From NCBI RefSeq assembly GCF_023920225.1, contig NZ_CP092587.1, positions 3,127,709 through 3,191,708 of the forward strand: a stretch of DNA of 64,000 nucleotides, given 5' to 3'. Shown in pieces: positions 1 to 9,724 of this stretch; position 1 is the stretch's first letter; every line of letters starts with the position of its first letter. The DNA is from Vibrio gazogenes. GTDB lineage: Bacteria > Pseudomonadota > Gammaproteobacteria > Enterobacterales > Vibrionaceae. The notes beneath the pieces are model-generated. The model was given only the letters and a program-made list of their open reading frames with translations. It was not told the origin of the DNA and did no database searches. The position numbers and the translations under genes are program-made.

Positions 1-3000
1 TGGTCGTCAAACACCACCGCAGTCGCTTCTGGGCTACGAGCCACCTGCGCTTCAATCAGCGTATGCAGACAGGATGCGTCAGGGAATGACGTTTGCGTCT
101 GGTTGAACTGATTGAGTACGAGGTCGCGTTCCACGTCCGGGAGAATATTCAGTGAGCCAACAGCTTGGGTAGGTACCGAGACCATCTGCTGTAACAAAGC
201 GTGCCAGTATCCGAGATAGCGTTTAACCGTAACAGTATCGAATAATGCAGTGGCGTAGTGTAACGTTGCCTCAAGTTGATCCTCCGACGGATGAACGAAG
301 AGGTTCAAATCAAACTGTACGGTTGAGACTTCAGCTTCAAGCGATGAGATCGACAGTCCCGGTAATTGTAAATCGCCCTCAGGAACATTCTGTAAAGCGA
401 ACATCACTTGGAAAATCGGCGAATGAGACATGTTTCTTGTTGGCGCAACCGATTCCACCACCTGCTCAAACGGGATATCCTGATGGGCTTGTGCCGCCAG
501 TGCCGTGTCTTTCACCTGCGCCAGCAGATCAATCGTGTTCGGATTGTCAGATAGATCGACTCGCATCGCCTGCGTATTGACGAACATGCCGATCAAAGGC
601 TCAAGTTCAGTCCGAGTCCGGCCGGCAATCGGCGTGCCAATCACCACATCATCCTGACTGGCAAGGCGTCCCATCAATACCGACCAACTGGCTAATAAGG
701 TCATGTAGAGCGTACAACCATGCGCCCGACTTAATTTTTGCAGCGCTGCGGTTAATTCTTTATCGAGAACAAATTTTATTTCTGATCCGTCAAAAGACTG
801 CTTAGATGGACGGATGCGATCAGAAGGCAATGTCAGACACTCTGGAATGCCGCGTAACTGTTCAGTCCAATATTCACTTTGCTGCTGTAGCAGCGCATCC
901 TGAATATATTGCTGTTGCCATGCTGCAAAATCGCCATACTGAATCGTCAACGGTGACAATGGATTAGGCGTGTTTTCGACCAGAGCACAGTAAAGCTGGC
1001 TGACTTCTTTCATCAAGAGATTGATCGACCAACCATCGGTAATGATGTGATGCATTGCCAGACGCAAAATATGTGTTTCTGCATCGATAGCAATCAGTTG
1101 TCCCTGAAATAGCGGCCCGGTGGACAAGTCCATATCGGTGGCAAATGAGGCAACCGCTTGAACATCATCGGCATCGATCTGAGTGAGCATCATCCGCTGG
1201 CCTTCCGGCAACACTTTCTGCACGGGTTCACCATCGTGGATATCAATGCAAGTCCGTAAGATGTAATGACGGGAGAGCATGTGGTCAAACGCTTGTTGTA
1301 AGGCCACGATATCCAATTGACCGCGCAATGTGAAACGCCCGACCATCACGTACGCTGTTGTTGCCACATCATCGATTTGCGATAGCAGCCATAACCGCCG
1401 TTGCGCCAAAGATAAAGGCGGCACGACATCAGCGTCTAACGGTTCAATGACTGTTTTCAGTTGCGTCGGTGTGGCTTCATCAATCGCGCTTGCCAGTGCA
1501 GATAGCACAGATTGACTGAACACGGTGGCTAATGCCAATTCAACCTGAAATTGTTGACGAATTCGGGAAATCAACTGCATCGCGACCAGCGAATAACCGC
1601 CCAGTTCAAAGAAGTCATCATGACGCCCCACCTGACTCACACCCAACAGACCCGACCAAATCTCAGCCAGTTGAACTTCCACATCTCCCTGTGGCGGCTC
1701 ATAAGCCCGGTGCGGCAAATGACTTGAATCGACCGCCGGTAAAGCCTTCCGGTCAACCTTGCCATTCGGGGTTAACGGGAAAGCATCCAACGCGATATAA
1801 ATCCCCGGCACCATGTAATCCGGCAAACGACGGCGTAACTCGGCTTTTAATCCTTCCTCAAAACCCTCACCGGATTGTGCAGCGTCTTCCGCCACATAAT
1901 AACCCACCAGTCGTGGCTCTCCGTCCGCCATCTCAGGTGCTGCAACCACCGCATCTGCAATACCGGCATAACCCTGCATCAGCGACTCGATTTCACCCAA
2001 CTCGATTCGGAATCCCCGAATCTTGACCTGAAAGTCACTCCGCCCTAAACAGCGAATCCGACCCTCACTATCCCAACGACCCAAGTCACCGGTTTGGTAC
2101 ATCAACGCACCGGATTCAGCAACAAACGGGTCTGCGATAAACCGCTCGGCGGTTAAATCATCGCGGTTGAGATATCCGGCCGTTACCCCGGCTCCGGCAA
2201 TGTAAATCTCACCACTGGCACCCACCGGAACCGGCTGGTGTCTCTCATCCAGAATATAAATTCGGGTATTCCCAATCGGTTGACCAATCAGGACGCCCGT
2301 ATCACTGACGCGCAAAGGATGGGTCGCTGACCAGACTGTCGTCTCTGTCGGGCCATACATATTCCACAAACGACCGACGCGACTAAGAATCTCATCCGCC
2401 AGCACTTTCGAGAAGGATTCTCCGCCAATCAGTCCGGTTAACCGGGGCGAGCCCTGCCACCCTGCTGCCAGTAAAAGTTTCCATGTCGCCGGGGTTGCCT
2501 GAAACAGGGTAATCGCCTGATTATCCAGATAAGCAGCCAATGCTTCACCATCACGAGACAGCGCTTTATCGGCCAAGTGCAGGGCGGCACCACTTAACAG
2601 CGGCAGATAAATTTCAAGCACATGAATATCAAAGGATATCGTTGTCACCGCTAATAAACGGTCATCACCACTCACCTGATGTTGCTGCTGCTGACCGGTC
2701 AGGAAGTTGACCACCGCCCGGTGCGGCACCATCACCCCTTTGGGTTGTCCGGTTGAGCCGGAGGTATAAATCACATAGGCCAGATGGTCACTACTCAGCG
2801 TTGCCACTTCGGGATTGTTCACCGGCTCATCCGCCAGCGACTCACGATTGAGTTCAAGCACCTGTAACTGGGCGGCCTGCTCACCGAATGTCTGCGCAAC
2901 ATCAACGCTGCCGTCGCTAATCAGAACCACCGGACGGCTGTCGGCCACCATGTATTGCAATCGCTCGGACGGGAACAACGGGTCGAGCGGGACGTAGGCA

Positions 3001-4667
3001 CCACCCGCTTTGAGGGTCGCCAGCAAGGTCGTGACCATGGCACAACTGCGCTCAACCATCACGGCGACATAACTGCCCGGTGTGACCCTCAGTGCAATCA
3101 GACGATGAGCTAACTGATTGGCTTGCGTATTCAGTGCGGCATAACTCAGCGAATCATCTCCCGAAACCACAGCGGTGGCATCAGGTGTCTGCGCTGCTTG
3201 TGACTCAAATAACTGGTGCAGACATGCTTGCTCAGGATAGAGCATTGCGGTCTGGTTAAAGGTGTCGAGCACGAGTTGGCGCTCTTCATGAGACAAAACA
3301 CTTAAGTGCGCCGGATAAGTCACATCCGATTCAGCACGAACACAGTCTGTCAGAAAGGATTCCAATCGCTTCAAATGACGCTGAATGTCGTGCCTTTCAT
3401 ACAGATCATGGTTGGCATTGAGATAGAGCGTTAATCCCTGCTGCGGCCCGCGGTCATAAAATGTAAACGATAGATCATCAACCGGGCCAATTGCTGTATT
3501 GACGACTGTTGCAGAAACATCGCCGAAAAATAGTTCATAATCCGAAGGGACAAAATTAATCACAGTGCTATACCAGACATCTTTCCCAGCTGATCGCGTC
3601 GATTCTTGTCGCAGGTCATCACTGTAATAACGAGAATGTCGGGATGTTTTCCCAACATGCAGGGCAACTTGTTCGAGCAGCTCATCGAATGTCATATCCG
3701 CATTAATATGAATACCGAGAGGCAAAATATTGACCGCGATACCTGTTGTTTTGCGTAGCGTTCGCCCCATTCGTCCTCGATGGGTAAAACCGAGCATCAT
3801 TGACGACTCTCCGGTCATCAAATGTAGATAAACCGAAGTCAGCGCGGTAATCAGTGTTGCGAGATTCGTTTTGTAACGCTCGGCTAACTCCAGTAAACGC
3901 TGATAAACATCAAGAGGAAGCGGATGCCATTCACTAAGCACTTGAGAACACGCAGCACTTTGCCCAGCCAGACAAACCGGTTGGTACGTTTGCATCTGCG
4001 CCATATCGTTCAGCCAGTATTCACGATCACGCACGAAACCCGTAGAATCGCGATAAGCGCTTTCAGCCTCCAACAAGGCTTCAATCCCTAATAATTGACA
4101 CTCAGGAATCGGCTGATCGGCATGTAATGCAGAATATATTTCGGCAAAACGCGCCAAAACCATCATGAAGCCATATCCGTCAGTTGTAATATGGTCGGCG
4201 CTACAGTAGAGATAATATTGTTCGGCATGAACTTTTAGCAAAGCAAACTCGAACAGGAGTGTTCTATCGCCAGCCGAGACAGGATGATCAAGTCGTTTTT
4301 CCATCCATGCCATTGCTACCGCATCAGCATCCGTCTCCTGAGATAAATCAATAAAAGGAAACTCCCAATCAACAAAATACTCAACCGTTTGCTGCAATGT
4401 CTCTTCGTGGTAACCCGCTTTGATATGAAATGTTTCAGCTTCTCCGACACCTTGTCTCACCGCTGCTTCCATCATTTCAGGGTTAATCTGACCCGGCAGA
4501 TCCAGATAACCAGCCACTTTGAATACCCGAGGGCCGACATGATTGACGATATGCTGAGCAAACCAGATTCCTTTCTGTGGTGTCGAGAGTGGTAAAGCAG
4601 AAGACACATTTGACGGAGTGTGGAGATGCGAATTTTGCTCACTTGCTTCGCGAATATTCGAATTCAT
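1..4667 (-). CDS. Non-ribosomal peptide synthetase, 5' part (C-A-T-C-A...), truncated by window edge
   Basis: Open from ATG at 4667 to the left edge, about 1555 residues visible. Domain order: condensation C1 (~20-450) with motif DHITTDG at 158-164; adenylation A1 (~480-980) with YTSGSTGQPKG from 634, YGPTETT, YQTGDLGRW and NGKVDRKALP; carrier protein with LGGYS (phosphopantetheine Ser1026); C2 (~1085-1510) with intact HHIITDG at 1206-1212; then the start of a second A domain. The ten specificity residues read by hand against GrsA are D-I-L-Q-I-G-M-V-W-K, close to known glycine codes. The N-terminal C domain resembles the EntF/DhbF type, which takes an aryl group from a separate carrier. Inference: a siderophore synthetase of DHB-Gly-X kind; a lipopeptide synthetase is the alternative. 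Ribosome-binding site AAGG lies about 10 nt upstream. The partner biosynthesis genes would lie outside the window. Confidence 0.93.
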   Translation of the reverse strand, partial: MNSNIREASEQNSHLHTPSNVSSALPLSTPQKGIWFAQHIVNHVGPRVFKVAGYLDLPGQINPEMMEAAVRQGVGEAETFHIKAGYHEETLQQTVEYFVDWEFPFIDLSQETDADAVAMAWMEKRLDHPVSAGDRTLLFEFALLKVHAEQYYLYCSADHITTDGYGFMMVLARFAEIYSALHADQPIPECQLLGIEALLEAESAYRDSTGFVRDREYWLNDMAQMQTYQPVCLAGQSAACSQVLSEWHPLPLDVYQRLLELAERYKTNLATLITALTSVYLHLMTGESSMMLGFTHRGRMGRTLRKTTGIAVNILPLGIHINADMTFDELLEQVALHVGKTSRHSRYYSDDLRQESTRSAGKDVWYSTVINFVPSDYELFFGDVSATVVNTAIGPVDDLSFTFYDRGPQQGLTLYLNANHDLYERHDIQRHLKRLESFLTDCVRAESDVTYPAHLSVLSHEERQLVLDTFNQTAMLYPEQACLHQLFESQAAQTPDATAVVSGDDSLSYAALNTQANQLAHRLIALRVTPGSYVAVMVERSCAMVTTLLATLKAGGAYVPLDPLFPSERLQYMVADSRPVVLISDGSVDVAQTFGEQAAQLQVLELNRESLADEPVNNPEVATLSSDHLAYVIYTSGSTGQPKGVMVPHRAVVNFLTGQQQQHQVSGDDRLLAVTTISFDIHVLEIYLPLLSGAALHLADKALSRDGEALAAYLDNQAITLFQATPATWKLLLAAGWQGSPRLTGLIGGESFSKVLADEILSRVGRLWNMYGPTETTVWSATHPLRVSDTGVLIGQPIGNTRIYILDERHQPVPVGASGEIYIAGAGVTAGYLNRDDLTAERFIADPFVAESGALMYQTGDLGRWDSEGRIRCLGRSDFQVKIRGFRIELGEIESLMQGYAGIADAVVAAPEMADGEPRLVGYYVAEDAAQSGEGFEEGLKAELRRRLPDYMVPGIYIALDAFPLTPNGKVDRKALPAVDSSHLPHRAYEPPQGDVEVQLAEIWSGLLGVSQVGRHDDFFELGGYSLVAMQLISRIRQQFQVELALATVFSQSVLSALASAIDEATPTQLKTVIEPLDADVVPPLSLAQRRLWLLSQIDDVATTAYVMVGRFTLRGQLDIVALQQAFDHMLSRHYILRTCIDIHDGEPVQKVLPEGQRMMLTQIDADDVQAVASFATDMDLSTGPLFQGQLIAIDAETHILRLAMHHIITDGWSINLLMKEVSQLYCALVENTPNPLSPLTIQYGDFAAWQQQYIQDALLQQQSEYWTEQLRGIPECLTLPSDRIRPSKQSFDGSEIKFVLDKELTAALQKLSRAHGCTLYMTLLASWSVLMGRLASQDDVVIGTPIAGRTRTELEPLIGMFVNTQAMRVDLSDNPNTIDLLAQVKDTALAAQAHQDIPFEQVVESVAPTRNMSHSPIFQVMFALQNVPEGDLQLPGLSISSLEAEVSTVQFDLNLFVHPSEDQLEATLHYATALFDTVTVKRYLGYWHALLQQMVSVPTQAVGSLNILPDVERDLVLNQFNQTQTSFPDASCLHTLIEAQVARSPEATAVVFDD

Positions 4668-5008
4668 ATAGCACCAACCTTCATTTGTTACTTTTTTATT
4701 ATTTGTATTTTACGCATAAGACAAAGAGCATCTGATATGTGTAATACCAGACACAAAAACCTCATATATGTTATGACATGACGCAACCGAAAATGACAAT
4801 CAATTAATGATAAATGTATTATTATTTATATTTTTTACCCTTAATATTTATATTAAAAAAACCTAACCTAATGGTTAACATTTGCGATCCAAATTACCTC
4901 ATTCGTTCTCTGACAATCAAGTTATATTATTTTGACATCATCCTGTCACAAGGAAAATTACAGTAGCACCCAAAAAACGAGTAAAATAATAAAATTATAA
5001 ATATTAAA

Positions 5009-5027
5009 AACAATTGTAATCATGATT
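5009..5027. promoter_or_regulatory. Weak Fur-box-like site containing a perfect 12-bp palindrome
   Basis: Matches the E. coli 19-bp Fur consensus at 13 of 19 positions by hand count and contains the perfect palindrome TAATCATGATTA at 5017-5028. It lies about 340 bp upstream of the NRPS start. In DNA this AT-rich, a 13/19 match can arise by chance. Confidence 0.3.
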
Positions 5028-5924
5028 ATATAATGACAAACAAATCAAAAATACATCAATTCTCTTAATTTAAACACTCAAAAACTAAATTATTCATAGC
5101 GTAATAGTGATAGATTTATATAATAAAATTCAAAAAAAATTTAGCTGAACGCAAGTCACACTTATGGGGTAAAACTTGCACAAAAAATAGAATAATCATT
5201 AAAAAACATAGAGATAAATGAAACTAAAAAATGCCAATAACTTGTAAACATAACAGAATCATACTTCAGCTTATGGTCGAACCAGAGAAAAAATAAGAAT
5301 ATTACAAATACAAATCACTTAAAATTAGAATAAAAAACCATTTTAAACCTGAAAATCAATATATTAACCAAACCCATCTCCTTCTTCGTTCTATCTTACA
5401 TTCTACAATTCTCAACCCAAACCAAGGATATTTTTGAAAAGTTTGATCAAGTTCAACAATAATCATAGAATTTGCACATTTTTTCACAGCAATAAAAAGT
5501 TATCGTCTAAATAGAAAACCATCAGTTATATAGGGGTATATTTTCAATTTAAGACATACTTTCATTCATAACATCAAATAAAAATCAGCAATGATAAAAA
5601 TGACATTAAATAGGTAAAGAACAGAGACACCTCTGTTATTACATTTCTGGGACACATCGATTTCACTCCCCAAAAATTAGTGTAAAAACTCAAATTAACC
5701 AACTGAATGAAATTTATCTTATGCGCATTCAGGTAAGAAATTTCACAAAGATTACATATTAGATATGTATAATGATACAAGTGAGGTTATTACCTTATAC
5801 AATTCAAAAAAATCATCATTAAATTAGAACAAGGTAATAAACAAAAGTTACTTTTATTTAATAGCGAACAATAAAATCCATCCATTCTGAACAGCCCTTA
5901 TGCTTCATATTCTAGTGATAAACA

Positions 5925-5943
5925 GATAATGATAAATATTCTC
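5925..5943. promoter_or_regulatory. Strong Fur-box-like site
   Basis: GATAATGATAAATATTCTC matches 16 of 19 positions of the Fur consensus, with the left half-site perfect (9/9). It is 385 bp upstream of zur and 1.26 kb upstream of the NRPS start, so its target is unclear. A hairpin (5944-5967) follows immediately. Confidence 0.5.
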
Positions 5944-6270
5944 ATTTGAGTAATAAAAGACTCAAATCCCTCTCGCAGACCTTGATTCACACATTCACTC
6001 AGACATCACTGCACACACAGGGTCTATTGATAATAAGAGAGACTTAAATCACAAATAGGGAGTCTGACACGCCGAATAGCATCAAGGTGGTAACATGATT
6101 TTGAAATAAATTGGATCACAAACAAGACTATTGACTGGGATATACGGTATAAAAGAGTGGAGTCAGATAGCTGCGTTTTTCCTCAGGAAGGAAGGGTACA
6201 TAAAACCATTTGAGAGAATGTTGCTCTACTGACAGGGTGATTGCTGTTACACTAGGAAATATTAGAAAAG

Positions 6271-6298
6271 TTGAACGATATTACAGCTGAAATAGTAT
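6271..6298 (+). promoter_or_regulatory. Candidate sigma70 promoter for zur-cheX
   Basis: -35 TTGAAC (6271-6276), 16-bp spacer, -10 TAGTAT (6293-6298); an alternative -10, TATATT, lies at 6296-6301. It sits directly upstream of the zur start. Confidence 0.4.
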
Positions 6299-6327
6299 AT
6301 TATTAAAAAACTCCGGTGGTTATGGTG

Positions 6328-6804
6328 ATGAATTTGGACCACAGTTTAACAAAACAGGTAGAAGAGATATGCGCAGCAAGAGGTGTCAGATTGACTTCTC
6401 AACGCAAACAGGTCTTTGAGCTTATCTGTTCCAGTAGGAAAGCATCCAGTGCCTATGAGCTGCTTGAAGCGCTACAGCAAAGCGAACCGCAGGCAAAACC
6501 ACCAACCGTTTATCGGGCACTCGATTTTCTGATGGGGCAAGGCTTCATTCACCGTGTAGAATCAACAAACAGCTACATTTCATGTTGCTCTTGTAATGCT
6601 CATAAACACTTCTCACATCTTTTAATCTGCAAACAGTGCAGTGATGTGACCGAACTTCAGGATGAGACATTAGTCTCATTACTGGAACATAATGCAGAGA
6701 AGCACGGATTTAAGATTACAAACCATGTCATTGAATCTCATGGAATTTGCCAAACGTGCTCCTCAGAAACAAAGAGAGATACAGTAAAAGATTATGCGCG
6801 CTGA
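6328..6804 (+). CDS. zur: Zinc uptake regulator Zur (Fur family)
   Basis: Zinc-sensing repressor that, loaded with zinc, blocks transcription of zinc-import genes. The protein starts MNLDHSLTKQ and aligns by eye with E. coli Zur through RGVRLTSQR, YELLEAL, QAKPPTVYRALDFL, GFIHRVES and VIESHGICQTC, which separates it from Fur. Two CxxC pairs (CKQC and CQTC) form the structural zinc site. Start choice: GTG 6316 and ATG 6322 are in frame, but GGTGG at 6315-6319 is correctly spaced (8 nt) only for ATG 6328. The 3' end overlaps cheX by 11 bp, so the two are translated from one message. No Zur box was recognised nearby. Confidence 0.93.
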   Translation: MNLDHSLTKQVEEICAARGVRLTSQRKQVFELICSSRKASSAYELLEALQQSEPQAKPPTVYRALDFLMGQGFIHRVESTNSYISCCSCNAHKHFSHLLICKQCSDVTELQDETLVSLLEHNAEKHGFKITNHVIESHGICQTCSSETKRDTVKDYAR

Positions 6805-7255
6805 GTTTGTAAATCCGTTTTTAGCGTCCCTGATGAACGTATTAAAAACAATGGCTTCACTTGAATTGAAACCTCAGAAGCCAAGAGTCAAGAAAGATGA
6901 AATTGCTCGAGGTGATATTTCGGGTCTGATCGGTATGGTTGGAGATCAAACCCGAGGATCGATGTCGATTACTTTTGATGAGAGTCTCGCATTGGAAATC
7001 ATGCAGAACATGTTGGGCGAACGCCCGAATGGCTTGAATGAAGAAGTAACCGATATGGTGGGTGAAATCACCAATATGGTAACAGGCGGGGCAAAAAGAA
7101 TACTTGCTGAGAGTGGCTTTGATTTCAATATGGCAACACCCGTTGTCGTATCTGGCCGCGGCCATACAATTCGCCACAAATGCGAAGGTGCGATCATTAT
7201 CATGCCTTTTACCTCTACATGGGGAAATGCATTTATCGAAATCTGCTTCGAGTAG
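6794..7255 (+). CDS. cheX: CheX-like chemotaxis phosphatase
   Basis: 153-residue single-domain protein of the CheC/CheX/FliY family, which dephosphorylates CheY-P in the cytoplasm. The family's catalytic E-x2-N pattern is seen in VGEITNMVTGGAK, followed by a second half with RGHTIRHKC and a hydrophobic strand. The start ATGCGCGCTGAG overlaps the zur stop codon; a CheX-type gene beside zur and pgi is the usual Vibrio arrangement. A bidirectional terminator follows. Confidence 0.85.
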   Translation: MRAEFVNPFLASLMNVLKTMASLELKPQKPRVKKDEIARGDISGLIGMVGDQTRGSMSITFDESLALEIMQNMLGERPNGLNEEVTDMVGEITNMVTGGAKRILAESGFDFNMATPVVVSGRGHTIRHKCEGAIIIMPFTSTWGNAFIEICFE

Positions 7256-7283
7256 CTTTCTGATTTGATTTATACCGATGTAA

Positions 7284-7321
7284 AAACAGGAGATGGTATT
7301 ACCATCCCCTGTTTGTTTTTT
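7284..7321. terminator. Bidirectional intrinsic terminator between cheX and pgi
   Basis: Arms AAACAGG-A-GATGG (7284-7296) and CCATC-C-CCTGTTT (7302-7314) around loop TATTA, with one mismatch, then G and a T-run to 7321. On the minus strand the hairpin is also followed by Ts, so it can serve both cheX and the convergent pgi. Confidence 0.8.
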
Positions 7322-7343
7322 GCGTTACACTCAATGTTCAGTT

Positions 7344-8993
7344 TTAACGTAGTGCTTTATACGCATTAATCAGTCCGTTGGTTGAACTGTCATGAGATGT
7401 CACTTGCTCATCACTTTCCAGCTCAGGCAAAATCGCATTTGCCAACTGTTTACCCAGCTCAACGCCCCACTGATCAAAAGTGAAAATGTTCCAGATTGCT
7501 CCCTGTGTAAAGATTTTATGTTCATAGATCGCAATCAACTGTCCAAGCACCCGCGGTGTAATTTGCTTGACCAAAATTGAGTTGGTCGGACGGTTCCCTT
7601 CAAACACTTTAAACGGCACAAGTTCAGCAACTTCCTCTGCTGTTTTACCGGCAGCAATAAACTCAGCTTCTACTTGCTCTTTGGTTTTACCAAACGCTAA
7701 AGCTTCTGTCTGTGCAAAGAAGTTGGACAACAGTTTCGGATGATGATCCGATGTCGGATTATGTGAAACCGCCGGCGCAATGAAATCACAAGGAATCATT
7801 TTTGTGCCTTGGTGAATCAGCTGATAGAAGGCATGTTGACCATTAGTACCCGGTTCACCCCAGATGATCGGCCCTGTTTGATAATCAACCGGCTGACCAT
7901 TACGATCAACATACTTACCATTCGATTCCATATTTCCTTGCTGGAAATAAGCCGCAAACCGATGCATGTATTGATCATAAGGCAGGATCGCTTCTGATTC
8001 CGCACCATAGAAGTTGTTATACCAAATGCCAATCAAAGCCAACAATACTGGGATATTTTCTTCAAATGGGGTCGAAGCGAACGCCTGATCAACCTCATGA
8101 GCACCGGAGAGCAATTCGACAAAATTATCAAAACCAATACCCAAAATGATTGATAGACCGATTGCAGACCACAACGAATAACGGCCACCAACCCAGCTCC
8201 AGAATTCAAACATATTATCGGTATCAATACCAAAAGCAGAAACCGCTTCAGCATTGGTTGAAAGCGCTGCAAAATGTTTTGCGACTTGAGATTCATCTTT
8301 TGCTTCGGCAAGAAACCAATCGCGCGCAGTATGGGCATTGGTCATTGTTTCCTGCGTGGTAAATGTTTTGGATGCAACGAGGAATAATGTTGTTTCTGGA
8401 TTAACCTGCTTGAGCACTTCAGCAATATGTGTCCCATCAACATTGGAAACAAAATGCATGTTGAGGTGATTTTTATAAGGCTTCAGAGCTTCCGTCACCA
8501 TATATGGCCCTAAGTCTGAACCACCGATACCGATATTGACAACGTCAGTGATCGCTTTGCCGGTATACCCTTTCCATTTACCAGAAATGATCCGTTCAGA
8601 GAAATCCTTCATTTTCTCCAGTACAGCATTTACCGCTGGCATCACGTCTTCACCATCAGAATAAATCGGTGTATTAGAACGATTCCGCAGCGCCACATGC
8701 AAAACAGACCGATCTTCTGTCCGGTTAATTTTTTCACCACTGAACATGGCTTCAATTGCGCTTTTCAGGTCAGTTTCTTCTGCCAGAGCCAACAAGAGTT
8801 TCAGTGTCTCTTCATTGATGAGGTTTTTAGAATAATCGACCAGAATATCATCGCCAAAACGTCGAGAAAACGTTTCAAAACGCTGACTGTCTTGACTAAA
8901 AAGTGTTTTTAAGTCAACACCTTTCATCGATTCAAAATGAGCAGACAGTGCTTTCCAAGCCTGTGTTTCTGTTGGGTTGATATTTTTTAGCAT
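7344..8993 (-). CDS. pgi: Glucose-6-phosphate isomerase
   Basis: Interconverts glucose-6-phosphate and fructose-6-phosphate in glycolysis and gluconeogenesis. The 549 residues equal the length of E. coli Pgi. Signatures seen: [44 protein letters not shown], the ESNGK region and the C-terminal [12 protein letters not shown]. The start at 8993 ([13 protein letters not shown]) matches the family; a longer frame to 9038 adds 15 unrelated residues. It converges with cheX. Confidence 0.97.
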   Translation of the reverse strand: MLKNINPTETQAWKALSAHFESMKGVDLKTLFSQDSQRFETFSRRFGDDILVDYSKNLINEETLKLLLALAEETDLKSAIEAMFSGEKINRTEDRSVLHVALRNRSNTPIYSDGEDVMPAVNAVLEKMKDFSERIISGKWKGYTGKAITDVVNIGIGGSDLGPYMVTEALKPYKNHLNMHFVSNVDGTHIAEVLKQVNPETTLFLVASKTFTTQETMTNAHTARDWFLAEAKDESQVAKHFAALSTNAEAVSAFGIDTDNMFEFWSWVGGRYSLWSAIGLSIILGIGFDNFVELLSGAHEVDQAFASTPFEENIPVLLALIGIWYNNFYGAESEAILPYDQYMHRFAAYFQQGNMESNGKYVDRNGQPVDYQTGPIIWGEPGTNGQHAFYQLIHQGTKMIPCDFIAPAVSHNPTSDHHPKLLSNFFAQTEALAFGKTKEQVEAEFIAAGKTAEEVAELVPFKVFEGNRPTNSILVKQITPRVLGQLIAIYEHKIFTQGAIWNIFTFDQWGVELGKQLANAILPELESDEQVTSHDSSTNGLINAYKALR

Positions 8994-9304
8994 GGTATCT
9001 ATCCCGAATTTAATAGGTCCTATTCTGCCGAGCAGCATGAGTGATCGTTACAGAATTCCAGAGACAAAAAAAGCAAATCAATTGCAGCTGATGTACCAAT
9101 ACATCGAACAAGTTCACAGCCATATCCTGATTTGCATCCGATTCGCTGATTATACTTAATTTTCAGAGCGAAATTATGTTTTAGCTCAAATCAAACGAGT
9201 CAATTTTTATTTCCATTGGTACAAAAAGTGATTGTACGGTAACTAGAAAGCCTCCACTATACAGACACGAGTGAAATTAACAATCGTTCTAATAGGTGCT
9301 TACA
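8994..9304. other. Divergent intergenic region pgi / yjbQ
   Basis: 311 bp holding the promoters of both divergent genes. I could not assign clear -35/-10 pairs. One operator-like inverted repeat is present: GTACAA (9219-9224) and TTGTAC (9232-9237), seven bases apart, upstream of yjbQ. No gene was seen. Confidence 0.5.
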
Positions 9305-9724
9305 ATGTGGTCACAAACCATCATCTATCTTCAGGAGAAACAACGCGGATTTCACCTGATCACAGATGAAGTTGTCGAACAACTCCCTCAAATTCAATCG
9401 GTTTCCATCGGACTGCTCCATTTATTTATTCAGCATACATCAGCCAGTTTAAGTATAAATGAAAACGCGGACCCGACGGTTCGTCTTGATATGGAGGCTC
9501 ACTTTAATCGCAGCGTCCCGGAAAAATCGCCCTACTATCAACATACCTACGAAGGTGATGACGATATGCCTGCTCATATTAAATCATCTATGCTTGGGGC
9601 AAGCCTATCGATTCCGATTACTCAAGGGAAACTGGCCATGGGAATCTGGCAGGGCATCTATTTGGGGGAACACCGGAATCATGGCGGGCAACGACGGATC
9701 GTTGCAACCATTTCAGGAGAGTAA
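9305..9724 (+). CDS. yjbQ: YjbQ / UPF0047 family protein
   Basis: 139 residues, the usual size of the YjbQ family (E. coli 138), small cytosolic proteins reported to have weak thiamine-phosphate synthase activity; the true role is unsettled. Conserved pieces seen: [11 protein letters not shown] with NENADP, the [10 protein letters not shown] loop, and GTWQG-like [12 protein letters not shown] near the C-terminus. Start ATG 9305 is preceded by AGGTG (9294-9298); GTG 9296 lies in frame inside that site. In E. coli alr follows dnaB; here this gene faces dnaB and alr is absent. Confidence 0.88.
   Translation: MWSQTIIYLQEKQRGFHLITDEVVEQLPQIQSVSIGLLHLFIQHTSASLSINENADPTVRLDMEAHFNRSVPEKSPYYQHTYEGDDDMPAHIKSSMLGASLSIPITQGKLAMGIWQGIYLGEHRNHGGQRRIVATISGE

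Larger units (their letters stand above)
4668..6327. other. AT-rich intergenic region between NRPS and zur
   Basis: About 1.66 kb, visibly richer in A and T than both flanks. I find no convincing gene; the longest reading frame (minus strand, 5574-5780, 68 codons) has no recognisable motif and skewed composition. It holds two Fur-box-like sequences (5009-5027 and 5925-5943), a perfect 8-bp hairpin (5944-5951 with 5960-5967, no T-run behind it) and a candidate zur promoter at the right end. It probably contains the NRPS promoter, which I could not place. It marks the junction between accessory DNA on the left and conserved core genes on the right. Confidence 0.7.

Noticed and set aside
1532..2026. 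Long plus-strand frame (164 codons) and others within 1-4.6 kb
   Set aside because: Antisense shadow of the NRPS, which has continuous motif-bearing sequence on the minus strand.
4785..4815. Additional Fur box directly upstream of the NRPS
   Set aside because: Best alignment gave only about 10 of 19 matches in very AT-rich sequence.
5574..5780. 68-codon minus-strand frame in the AT-rich gap
   Set aside because: No recognisable motif and composition expected of AT-rich DNA; no clear ribosome-binding site noticed.
6061..6240. Possible transposase remnant left of zur on the minus strand
   Set aside because: Short translated pieces hinted at a transposase tail, but stops in all frames and no inverted repeats or recognisable motif made it unsupportable.
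6328..6804. Calling this gene Fur rather than Zur
   Set aside because: PPTVYRALDFL, VESTNSY and VIESHGIC segments match Zur, not Fur.
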